Shown here in pieces: positions 8,503 through 16,148 of a DNA stretch of 64,000 nucleotides. Source of the DNA: Altibacter sp. (GTDB taxonomy: Bacteria > Bacteroidota > Bacteroidia > Flavobacteriales > Flavobacteriaceae); NCBI RefSeq assembly GCF_019913785.1, contig NZ_JAIOHK010000021.1, forward strand, positions 1 through 64,000. The letters run 5' to 3'. Position numbers and translations under genes: made by a program. The notes under the pieces are model-generated. The model worked only from the letters and a program-made list of their open reading frames with translations. It was not told the DNA's origin and did no database searches. Numbering within the stretch: position 1 is the first letter of the stretch; every line of letters begins with the position of its first letter.

Positions 8503-9156
8503 CTAATAATTTCGCTCCCCAAAAATAGCACTTCCCACTCGGATCATGGTACTGCCATTTGCAATGGCCAACATATAATCACCACTCATTCCCATGGACA
8601 AGGTAGTAAATTGATAGGTATTTTTATGAGCGTCAAAAAACTTTTTTAGTTTCTGAAATTCATGGGTAAGTTGTTTGGTGTCTTCGGTAAAGGTCGCCAT
8701 TCCCATAAGCCCGGTAATTTTGACATGATGAAGTTCTTCCACTTCTGAAGCATTCAATAATGTCAAGGCTTCAGCTTCGGACATTCCAAACTTGCTGTCC
8801 TCTTCGGCAATTTTAACCTGAAGCAAACAATTTATCACTCGAGTGTTTTTTTCAGCTTCCTTGTTTATCTCTTTCAGCAGCTTTAAGGAATCCACTGCGT
8901 GAATTAAAGAGACAAATGGTGCCATGTATTTCACTTTGTTTCGTTGGACATGACCAATCATATGCCATTCAACATCTTCGGGCATTTCCTGCCACTTGGA
9001 TTCCATTTCCTGAATTTTATTCTCGCCAAATATACGCTGTCCCGCGTGATACGCCTCCATCAAAGCAGGTATGGGTTTTGTTTTAGAAACGGCTACCAAG
9101 GTAACATCCTTCGGTATCGTGTTTAGTAAGCTTTTTAAATTTTCTGAAATGCTCAT
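8503..9156 (-). CDS. YggS-family pyridoxal phosphate homeostasis protein
   Basis: A 217-residue single-domain PLP-binding protein of the YggS/PROSC/YBL036C family. VAVSKTKPIPALMEAY has the PLP lysine near residue 23, then FGENKIQEM, and WHMIGHVQRNK, then the phosphate-binding end SMGMSGDYMLAIANGSTMIRVGSAIFG. The family buffers PLP and affects amino-acid pools; it has no known enzymatic activity. ATG 9156 is chosen because the DUF1015 gene stops 1 nt before it. The two look translationally coupled. Confidence 0.9.
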   Translation of the reverse strand: MSISENLKSLLNTIPKDVTLVAVSKTKPIPALMEAYHAGQRIFGENKIQEMESKWQEMPEDVEWHMIGHVQRNKVKYMAPFVSLIHAVDSLKLLKEINKEAEKNTRVINCLLQVKIAEEDSKFGMSEAEALTLLNASEVEELHHVKITGLMGMATFTEDTKQLTHEFQKLKKFFDAHKNTYQFTTLSMGMSGDYMLAIANGSTMIRVGSAIFGERNY

Positions 9157-9157
9157 A

Positions 9158-10396
9158 CTAGAATTCGTAGATTGTGACTCCGCTTCGGAGTTTGGGTTCA
9201 ATATACGTACTTTTGGGAGGCATTTTTAAGCCCTCATTGGCAATTTGCTTCAACTCGTCAATATGCGTTGGAACCAATCCGAATCCCACCTTAAATTCGC
9301 CTTTATCCACAAGGGTCTTCACGTGTACTAGGTCGTTTTTCCCATGTGAATATTCAATACGGTAGTCATTTCGAAGGTCTTCAATACCCAGAATGGGTTT
9401 CAGAACCGTTTCAAATAAAATTTGCGTGTCTAAAGCATCCAGGGCATTGTTAATTTGATAATTGTTTTTCCGAAGGTATAAGGAGTAGAACTGTCCATCC
9501 AGATACATGCTAAAATGATGCTTTTTGGAGGGTTTGTAATATTCTTCCCCACGGTTCTCAATACGAAAGATGGCATCGAGGGCAATCAAAAACTCTTCCT
9601 TCGAAAGGCCATTGAGATCTTTTATAATTCGGTTGAATTCATAGATCTTTAGATCACTTTCCGGTATGAGAAAACTCATAAAATAGTTATAGGCCTCTTT
9701 TCCTGTATGGTTTTTGTTTTCAGATGTAAGCACTTCCGATAGCAGATAAGAAGAGGAGGACCTATGATGACCATCTGCAATGTAGAGGGTATCCATTTCA
9801 GCAAAAATATCAGCGACTTGCCGGACCATAGTAGGATCGTCTATATTCCACAAATAGTGGGTATCGCGATATGTAGTAGTGAATTCATATTCGGCTCTAT
9901 CCTTCATGACTGTTTCAATAATGGTGGCGAGCGCATCATGATCGGGATAGGTAATAAGTACCGGTTCGGCATTAAACCCAACTGTTTTTAAATAATTTAC
10001 AAAAATGGTTTCTTTGAATTCTAAAGTGTTTTCGTGTTTTTTAATGACATCGGTCTTATAATCTTCAGTACTGGCAGCGGCAACAATTCCGTTGAACACG
10101 AGCCCTTCACGATTTACGATCTTGTAAATGTAAAAGGAAGGCTTTTCGTCTTGTATAAAAATGCCTTCTTCTTTAAATTCCTGATAACGGTTTTTAACTA
10201 GGTTATAACGTTCTTCTCCAGCGATCTCTTTTTGGTATTTATATCCCGGATTGATAATGTGTAAAAACGAAAACGGATTATCCCTAAGACGTGATTCCAC
10301 CTGCGCTGGCGAATAGCTGTCATAGGAGCGTGCGGCTAGTAAACTAACTTTATCTCTTGTTGGACGAACAGCTCTAAACGGAATTATTTTTGCCAT
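9158..10396 (-). CDS. DUF1015 family protein
   Basis: A 412-residue soluble protein starting MAKIIPFRAVRPTRDKV, typical of DUF1015. The family hallmark YIADGHHRSSS lies near residue 205 and resembles an HTH- or nuclease-type metal site, but no activity is established. In many bacteria DUF1015 genes sit near serine biosynthesis genes; here the neighbours are a hydroxyacyl-CoA dehydrogenase and YggS. It starts 24 nt after the stop of the dehydrogenase gene. Confidence 0.88.
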   Translation of the reverse strand: MAKIIPFRAVRPTRDKVSLLAARSYDSYSPAQVESRLRDNPFSFLHIINPGYKYQKEIAGEERYNLVKNRYQEFKEEGIFIQDEKPSFYIYKIVNREGLVFNGIVAAASTEDYKTDVIKKHENTLEFKETIFVNYLKTVGFNAEPVLITYPDHDALATIIETVMKDRAEYEFTTTYRDTHYLWNIDDPTMVRQVADIFAEMDTLYIADGHHRSSSSYLLSEVLTSENKNHTGKEAYNYFMSFLIPESDLKIYEFNRIIKDLNGLSKEEFLIALDAIFRIENRGEEYYKPSKKHHFSMYLDGQFYSLYLRKNNYQINNALDALDTQILFETVLKPILGIEDLRNDYRIEYSHGKNDLVHVKTLVDKGEFKVGFGLVPTHIDELKQIANEGLKMPPKSTYIEPKLRSGVTIYEF

Positions 10397-10420
10397 GGGG
10401 ATTTCGTGTTCACAGATTAC

Positions 10421-11308
10421 TTATTTAAACATATCTGCAACTTTTTCGGCACGTCTACTCTCAGAATAATCATAAAAGCCTTCACCGCTCTTAATTCCAA
10501 ATTTTCCGGCCATTACCATGTTTACCAACAACGGACAAGGAGCATATTTTGGGTTTTTAAAACCGTCGTACATCACTTTTAAAATAGAAAGGCATACATC
10601 CAAACCAATAAAATCGGCCAGTTGCAAAGGCCCCATGGGATGTGCCATTCCTAATTTCATCACGGTATCGATTTCCTGTACGCCGGCGACCCCATTATAT
10701 AAGGTTTCAATCGCCTCGTTGATCATGGGCATTAAGATACGGTTGGCCACAAAGCCGGGATAATCGTTTACTTCTACAGGCACTTTGTTAAGTTTTTCCG
10801 AAAGGCTTTTTACCGTATTATAGGTTTCGGCACTCGTACTGTACCCCTTGATGATTTCTACCAGTTTCATGATCGGCACCGGATTCATAAAATGCATCCC
10901 AATCACCATTTGTGGTCTTGAAGTAGCCGCTCCAATTTGTGTAATGGAAATAGACGAGGTATTACTCGCCAAAATCGTATCATCCGGACAGAATTTATCA
11001 AGATCCTTGAATATTTTCAGTTTTAGATCTAGGTTTTCTGTAGCCGCTTCAACAACCAAACTGGCATATTCCACACCTTCCTCAAGATTGGTATAGGTAG
11101 AGATATTTTTTAGCGTACGTTGTTTATCGGCCTCCGTGATGGATTCCTTGGCGACCATACGGTCTAGGTTTTTGGTAATGGTGGCCAACCCTTTGTCTAA
11201 TGAGGCTTGGGAGACGTCAATCAATTGTACTTTATAGTCAAACTGAGCAAACGTGTGGGCAATTCCGTTTCCCATGGTCCCTGCTCCAATAACAGCTACA
11301 TTCTTCAT
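10421..11308 (-). CDS. 3-hydroxyacyl-CoA (3-hydroxybutyryl-CoA) dehydrogenase
   Basis: A 295-residue NAD-dependent dehydrogenase that oxidises 3-hydroxyacyl-CoA to 3-ketoacyl-CoA. The Rossmann motif is VIGAGTMGNGIAHTFA at the N-terminus. ASNTSSISITQIG and GMHFMNPVPIMKLVEII contain the catalytic His, and DYPGFVANRILMPMINEA begins the helical C-terminal domain. Length and motifs fit the short Hbd/PaaH type rather than the fused FadB form. It is second in the minus-strand run, after the Gfo/Idh/MocA gene. No other beta-oxidation genes are nearby. Confidence 0.92.
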   Translation of the reverse strand: MKNVAVIGAGTMGNGIAHTFAQFDYKVQLIDVSQASLDKGLATITKNLDRMVAKESITEADKQRTLKNISTYTNLEEGVEYASLVVEAATENLDLKLKIFKDLDKFCPDDTILASNTSSISITQIGAATSRPQMVIGMHFMNPVPIMKLVEIIKGYSTSAETYNTVKSLSEKLNKVPVEVNDYPGFVANRILMPMINEAIETLYNGVAGVQEIDTVMKLGMAHPMGPLQLADFIGLDVCLSILKVMYDGFKNPKYAPCPLLVNMVMAGKFGIKSGEGFYDYSESRRAEKVADMFK

Positions 11309-11330
11309 GTTTTAGTTCTGATTTATAAAA

Positions 11331-12299
11331 TTATATCTTTTTAAAATTTTCGATAATCTGCATGGCTACGCGCAAGGCTTCCGTTCCTTGTGTTAACGAT
11401 ACAATGGGGGTAGTATTATTATTTATGGCATCGGCGAATGCTTCCAACTCGTCTAAAATTGCATTGTTCGATTCAACCTCAGGATTGTCGAAATAAATCT
11501 GTTTTTTCACGCCCTCGGCATTGGTGAGTATCATGGCAAAATCGTCCGGTTGTTCGGGAGCGTCCTTCATTTTCACCACTTCACATTTTTTCTCTAAAAA
11601 GTCAACTGAAATGTATGCGTCTCGTTGAAAGAAACGTGCTTTTCGCATCTTTTTCAGCGAAATACGACTTGCGGTTAGATTGGCCACACAGCCGTTTTCA
11701 AATTCGATACGGGCGTTGGCGATATCCGGCGTTTCACTAATGACTGAAACACCACTTGCATTAATATGCTTCACTTTGCTATTCACGACACTCAAAATAG
11801 CGTCGATGTCATGTATCATCAAATCTAGAACCACCGAAACATCGGTTCCACGGGGATTGAATTCGGCTAGGCGATGAGCCTCGATAAACATTGGGTTATC
11901 GATCATGTGGTTTACGGCCATAAAGGCCGGATTAAAGCGCTCTACATGGCCTACTTGCCCCCGTACCCCTTTGGTTTTGGCCAGATCGCGAATAATATTG
12001 GCTTCTGCTACCGTATGGGTAATGGGTTTTTCGATAAATAAATGCTTACCGGCTTTAATCACTTTTTCCGCACATTCGAAATGATGGATGGTAGGAGTGA
12101 CCACATCGACCATATCACAGGCAGCGATAAGCGCATCCATAGACGGAAAGCTTTTATAACCGAGTTCGGCTTCAATTTTTGCAGCAGCTTCCGCATCAGC
12201 GTCGAAAAAACCGACCAATTCGTATTTTGAGGATTGATGTAGTAACTTGAGATGTATTTTTCCGAGGTGACCGGCCCCCAGAACTCCTGCTTTTAGCAT
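11331..12299 (-). CDS. Gfo/Idh/MocA-family oxidoreductase
   Basis: A 322-residue NAD(P)-dependent oxidoreductase. The N-terminal Rossmann fold has GVLGAGHLGKIHLK, and the family signature is HLFIEKPITHTVAEA, with the catalytic Lys in EKP. The alpha/beta C-terminal domain has LMIHDIDAILSV. The substrate cannot be deduced. ATG 12299 (MLKAGVLGAG) is chosen over upstream codons because the nucleotide motif must start there and TACATTTG lies just upstream. First gene of the seven-gene run, divergent from pcm. Confidence 0.87.
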   Translation of the reverse strand: MLKAGVLGAGHLGKIHLKLLHQSSKYELVGFFDADAEAAAKIEAELGYKSFPSMDALIAACDMVDVVTPTIHHFECAEKVIKAGKHLFIEKPITHTVAEANIIRDLAKTKGVRGQVGHVERFNPAFMAVNHMIDNPMFIEAHRLAEFNPRGTDVSVVLDLMIHDIDAILSVVNSKVKHINASGVSVISETPDIANARIEFENGCVANLTASRISLKKMRKARFFQRDAYISVDFLEKKCEVVKMKDAPEQPDDFAMILTNAEGVKKQIYFDNPEVESNNAILDELEAFADAINNNTTPIVSLTQGTEALRVAMQIIENFKKI

Positions 12300-12315
12300 G
12301 GGCGTTAGTTTTCCA

Positions 12316-12323
12316 CAAATGTA
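12316..12323 (-). promoter_or_regulatory. -7 element upstream of the Gfo/Idh/MocA operon
   Basis: On the minus strand TACATTTG (TAnnTTTG) lies 16 nt before the ATG at 12299. No convincing -33 TTG is seen. It would drive the seven-gene run down to miaA. Confidence 0.4.
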
Positions 12324-12392
12324 AGGGATTCCGCAGAAATTAGGAAGCTTAGGAACCGATTTACATTTTTCGGAATTTTTAAAATTTTGGCG

Positions 12393-12423
12393 TTTGATTA
12401 TTGCTACATTCTTTCCATCTTTG
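12393..12423 (+). promoter_or_regulatory. Promoter for pcm
   Basis: TTTG at 12393-12396, a 19-nt spacer and CATCTTTG at 12416-12423 (one mismatch to TAnnTTTG). The ATG at 12429 is 5 nt downstream, so the message is probably leaderless. The same CATCTTTG variant occurs before the SDR gene at 43295. Confidence 0.55.
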
Positions 12424-12428
12424 TGACT

Positions 12429-13070
12429 ATGAATGATACCTTTACCCATAAGGGCATGCGGAAGCGATTGGTGGACACTCTTAAGAAGAAGGGTATTGCC
12501 GATAAAGCAGTGTTACAGGCCATAAATACAATTCCAAGACACCTGTTTATGGACTCAGGCTTTGTGGATCACGCCTATGTAGATAAGGCATTTCCCATCG
12601 CTGCCGATCAGACCATTTCACAACCCTATACCGTCGCGCGCCAAACCGAGCTACTAGAAGTGGAAAAGGGCGATAAAATTTTGGAAATAGGAACAGGTAG
12701 TGGGTATCAAACTGCTGTTTTACTGGAGCTGGGCGCGATTGTGTATTCAATTGAACGTCAAAATGAATTGTTTAAAAAAACGAAGTTGTTTCTCCCAAAA
12801 TTAGGTTACAGAGCTAAAAAGCTCATTTTTGGTGATGGTTATATTGGTTTTGAAGCTGCCGCACCCTATGATGGTATTCTCGTTACAGCAGGGGCTCCCT
12901 TTGTTCCGAAACCCTTGTTGTCGCAATTAAAAATAGGTGGGCGATTGGTTATTCCTGTTGGAGATGATGTTCAGATTATGACAGTGTTTACTAGAACCTC
13001 CGAAACAGAATTTGAAAAGGAGGAGTATGGAGAATACCGATTTGTACCACTTTTAGGTGATAAGGAATAA
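12429..13070 (+). CDS. pcm: Protein-L-isoaspartate O-methyltransferase
   Basis: A 213-residue SAM-dependent methyltransferase that repairs damaged L-isoaspartyl residues in proteins. It shows RHLFMDSGFVDHAYVDKAFPI, the substrate segment QTISQPYTVARQTELL, the SAM motif ILEIGTGSGYQTAVL and a late motif GILVTAGAPFVPKPLL, all typical of Pcm. An in-frame ATG at 12387 lies upstream, but 12429 is preferred since it gives the usual N-terminus and sits just after the promoter. The stop abuts the stop of the convergent zinc-ribbon gene. Confidence 0.93.
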   Translation: MNDTFTHKGMRKRLVDTLKKKGIADKAVLQAINTIPRHLFMDSGFVDHAYVDKAFPIAADQTISQPYTVARQTELLEVEKGDKILEIGTGSGYQTAVLLELGAIVYSIERQNELFKKTKLFLPKLGYRAKKLIFGDGYIGFEAAAPYDGILVTAGAPFVPKPLLSQLKIGGRLVIPVGDDVQIMTVFTRTSETEFEKEEYGEYRFVPLLGDKE

Positions 13071-13334
13071 CTATTTATTTTTCCAGCGTTCTAATCTTGG
13101 AATACCTGTAGCAAAAATCCTGGCCAAGAATCCGGGGAATCCTTGTTCTTTCATTTTTTCAATACAGAAAGCTTTCATCTCGGTAGCCGAAAAATCAGGT
13201 TGTGTAAATGCTCCATTCACATAGCAATAACTACAGTACAACGAACTTTTTGTACCATCTTTATTTGTACCTCCCTTTTCAGGATCCTTGCTAAATGGCA
13301 TCCCACAACTTTGACAATTTTTGTAGGTCTTCAT
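13071..13334 (-). CDS. Small zinc-ribbon domain protein
   Basis: An 87-residue protein with CQSCGMPF near the N-terminus and YCSYCYVNGAF about 25 residues later. The two CxxC pairs form a putative zinc ribbon of the kind annotated as 'putative zinc ribbon domain' in many bacteria. The rest (FSATEMKAFCIEKMKEQGF) is helical. Function is unknown. ATG 13334 (MKTYKNCQSCG) is preferred; another in-frame ATG lies two codons upstream at 13340. Its stop codon directly abuts that of pcm. Confidence 0.8.
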   Translation of the reverse strand: MKTYKNCQSCGMPFSKDPEKGGTNKDGTKSSLYCSYCYVNGAFTQPDFSATEMKAFCIEKMKEQGFPGFLARIFATGIPRLERWKNK

Positions 13335-13446
13335 ATACATTTCAATTTTAGTACACTAAATAAAATTACAGTTTTCTGTCTGAAAAAGATATGATCAATG
13401 TCAGCACTTTTCAAATAGGTCCGTTTTAGAGCGAATTTATAAAAGA

Positions 13447-13956
13447 TTACCAAATCCCGGCATAGTCTAAGGCTTCCTCGGTCTGCGCATCAAGGTATTC
13501 GTATTTGAGTCGGATAATTTGTCGCAGATGCAAATAATCATGCGCTACCCAATTAGCTAGCAAGCGGATCGCCGGGACAGCGCCAACTTTAGGATGTAAA
13601 TAGGGAGTGTCCCAATTTGATTTCTTTAACTTATCCAACCACCTAATAGAAGCTTCTCGCTCTGCTAAAAACTTTATAAGCATAGAATTATAATCTTGCT
13701 TTATATATGCACGTTCCGCTACCCATGCAGGTGGGTCGATCTTAGGCCACTCTTTAGAGGCGTCTTCAAGGGTACTTTGGATTCTCGCTCGAAAATCTTC
13801 ACGCTCTTCGTCGTATAAATGACAAACAACTTCAAGTAAGCACCATTTTTCATGGGTAGGTTTCCACAAGTACTCTTTTTCAGGAATGCCCTGTAACAGT
13901 GATTCGAAAACCGTTTTGTTTCTTTTCAATTCTTGTATATGTGGTGATATCTTCAT
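13447..13956 (-). CDS. DinB-family protein
   Basis: A 169-residue four-helix-bundle protein. The three metal-ligand histidines expected for DinB/YfiT folds are visible: VVCHLYDEER near residue 46 and VAHDYLHLRQI near 137-143. WKPTHEKWCLLEVVCH is a common family start. Members include thiol-dependent S-transferases (for example with bacillithiol) and proteins of unknown role; a bacilliredoxin gene is present at 32.0 kb, but no link is shown. It overlaps the membrane-protein gene upstream by 4 nt (ATGA), so the two are coupled. Confidence 0.85.
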   Translation of the reverse strand: MKISPHIQELKRNKTVFESLLQGIPEKEYLWKPTHEKWCLLEVVCHLYDEEREDFRARIQSTLEDASKEWPKIDPPAWVAERAYIKQDYNSMLIKFLAEREASIRWLDKLKKSNWDTPYLHPKVGAVPAIRLLANWVAHDYLHLRQIIRLKYEYLDAQTEEALDYAGIW

Positions 13957-14648
13957 TCAGATTTTAATTTTAACAAAACGAAACCCAATACAACCAACCA
14001 GATCATACTGGAAGGAGCAGCAAGCGATAGTATTTTTAGGAAAGGCAGAAAAACACCAAAGAAACACAAGAACAACAAACAACCATTTAAAATTGCCCAA
14101 TAATACAGCCATTTTGGAATTAGATTTTCGTGCTTCAACACAAAGGCCATAAAGGAATGTCCCACTATAATTACGAAAAAGGGACCTATAAAATTATTAA
14201 TCACTTCCCACTGATAAACACTTAAGGCACTATAGAGTTCCAAGGTATTTTCTGCAGCCGAATTAGACGTCAGGATAATGTGATTCATAAGACTTAGGTG
14301 GTGTACTATTGCTGCCACCACAACAGGAACGCCTATTAAATATCCAGCCAAGGATATATTCTTTTGCCAACAAGATGGTGTGCTAAGGCGATTCAGCGAA
14401 ATACCCACAAGCAACATAGAGGAGAATCCTAAAATAGGCAATATGGCAATACAACGCGACAATTCTGGACTCGCCCGAACATTTTCCATCCAGGATAGAA
14501 TGGAGCCCCCATTGAGTGCATCGTGAATAAAAAGAATTCCTTTAAGTTCAGAGGTAATAGCAAAAGTAAGAATGCAAAGTCCTGCAAAAATTGCAGCGAA
14601 ACCACTCATTCGAATAGTCCCCTTGCGAGACGGATATACGCTTTCCAT
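13953..14648 (-). CDS. Six-segment membrane protein of unknown function
   Basis: A 231-residue hydrophobic protein with about six membrane segments spread over its length, broadly like DUF4386-type proteins, though I do not recognise it with certainty. It has no catalytic motif. The stop overlaps the start of the DinB gene by 4 nt, suggesting a two-gene unit. The 99 nt between it and the DUF4919 gene hold no clear element. Confidence 0.6.
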   Translation of the reverse strand: MESVYPSRKGTIRMSGFAAIFAGLCILTFAITSELKGILFIHDALNGGSILSWMENVRASPELSRCIAILPILGFSSMLLVGISLNRLSTPSCWQKNISLAGYLIGVPVVVAAIVHHLSLMNHIILTSNSAAENTLELYSALSVYQWEVINNFIGPFFVIIVGHSFMAFVLKHENLIPKWLYYWAILNGCLLFLCFFGVFLPFLKILSLAAPSSMIWLVVLGFVLLKLKSE

Positions 14649-14747
14649 AATTCAAAAGTAATAGTTAGTAAATACTAACTTAAAGATAATGAATTAGTTG
14701 AAAATATTTGTTGAATTTTTAAAAAGTGAAATTTTAAAATAAACGGG

Positions 14748-15431
14748 TTATTCTTTGAGCATTTTCGACATTGAATCGAGACATGGACTCACATCGAAGT
14801 AGAAGCCTTCAATCCCGTATTCATTTTCTCCTAAGGTCAAATAATCATAGTGCTCTATCAAACTTTGTGAACCACCAAATTCGAAGCCCAAAATATTGAG
14901 CAGATCATATTCGTGAGCTGTAAAGATCACATAAAAGGAAGTCTCCTTGGTCATTCCATCACCCGAACTCATTAAGGCATCAATCACCGAGGTCATCTGG
15001 ATGACCTTCGCTTCGAACAAGGCCTGTTCTCCATTTTTTTCAAGGGCATATAGCTGATAATTCAAAGTTCGAATGTCAAACGGATTTTCGGCTAAAACGG
15101 CATCGCCAAAGGCGATGATTTTATCGAGTTCGGCTTTGCTGTGCGCTTTAAGCTGAAGTACATCCCGTATACTATCTGAATAGCTGGAGTGACTGTACGG
15201 AGAATACTCGGATTGGAAGGAATAGCCGTAGTATAAACTTCTTTTTTCTTCTAAAGTCAAAGTAGAATCTGCATTTTTAAATCGATTCATAAGTGATTCA
15301 TAAAAAAGATTTGATTTTTTATCTTTGATTTTCTTTTCAATTTTTTTGTAATCCGGTTTCTCAAATTCCCAGGACTGAGCAGATACAACGACACTAAAAA
15401 ACAACAAAAAGAAAACAATGCTAAGTCTCAT
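14748..15431 (-). CDS. DUF4919 family secreted protein
   Basis: A 227-residue protein with a signal peptide (cleavage after SAQ, about residue 19). It has the DUF4919 pattern: KPDYKKIEKKIKDKKSNLFYESLMNRF, then EEKRSLYYGYSFQ, then ENPFDIRTLNYQLYALEKNG. The family is widespread in Bacteroidota and has no known activity. The helical spacing recalls TPR-like repeats. It is probably periplasmic. Confidence 0.78.
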   Translation of the reverse strand: MRLSIVFFLLFFSVVVSAQSWEFEKPDYKKIEKKIKDKKSNLFYESLMNRFKNADSTLTLEEKRSLYYGYSFQSEYSPYSHSSYSDSIRDVLQLKAHSKAELDKIIAFGDAVLAENPFDIRTLNYQLYALEKNGEQALFEAKVIQMTSVIDALMSSGDGMTKETSFYVIFTAHEYDLLNILGFEFGGSQSLIEHYDYLTLGENEYGIEGFYFDVSPCLDSMSKMLKE

Positions 15432-15500
15432 AACCTATAATTTATTCTTTAGAAAAAGGATATTTCATAAAGTGTAACGCTATTCGTGCTTTAATATTCT

Positions 15501-16076
15501 TTAGAAGGAATAATTAAAATACGCAATATCCTTGGCGCATTTCTCAGCAACTAACGCCTTGCTCTTTTCGGTATAATAGTCTTGATAATTTTTTTTGGCG
15601 GTGTTATTAAGCACCGGAATTTCAAACAAAGGCAATTGCAATTCATCAAAAAGGGTTTTTACCGAAGCCTCAAAATCCTCGAAAGGATAAAGCAAGAGTT
15701 CCTCTTGCGAGCGATAGGGTGAGGTAAGATACTCTAACTGATTATAATGAAAGCTACCTTCCGCAAGGGCAATGGCCTCGTCAGTTTCTACAAACTGCTC
15801 TAGTTTTTTACGTTCAGTTTCCAAATCCTGTGGATTCCATTTATGGAAGAGTGCATACCATGAAAGCAATCTGTCCCAAGGGTTGCGCACAATAGATATT
15901 ACACGGTAGTCAGGGTATTTTTGCAGTAATTCAACTTCCTCTGAAAGCACATTGCCATGTTGGGATACACAGTGAAGTTTGTTGCCAATCTCGTGCCGCA
16001 ACAAATTAACAAGTGTTGTACCACCGGTTCTATGAATATGGATAAAAATAAATTTTTGGTGGTGCGAATAGAACAT
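15501..16076 (-). CDS. Sulfotransferase family 2-like protein
   Basis: A 191-residue cytosolic protein with the two PAPS-binding signatures of sulfotransferases: the 5'-phosphosulfate loop FIHIHRTGGTTL (about 11-22) and the 3'-phosphate site ISIVRNPWDRLLSWYALF (about 60-77). It is short for the class but complete from P-loop to C-terminal helix. Such proteins sulfate carbohydrates or other acceptors; the acceptor is unknown and no PAPS synthesis genes are in the window. It stands alone on the minus strand between DUF5686 and DUF4919 genes. Confidence 0.8.
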   Translation of the reverse strand: MFYSHHQKFIFIHIHRTGGTTLVNLLRHEIGNKLHCVSQHGNVLSEEVELLQKYPDYRVISIVRNPWDRLLSWYALFHKWNPQDLETERKKLEQFVETDEAIALAEGSFHYNQLEYLTSPYRSQEELLLYPFEDFEASVKTLFDELQLPLFEIPVLNNTAKKNYQDYYTEKSKALVAEKCAKDIAYFNYSF

Positions 16077-16148
16077 GCAGGCTTTTAATTCAAAAGTTTA
16101 AATGTAATAAGATTTTTCAATACGCAGGTTACACTATGCTGCCAACCA

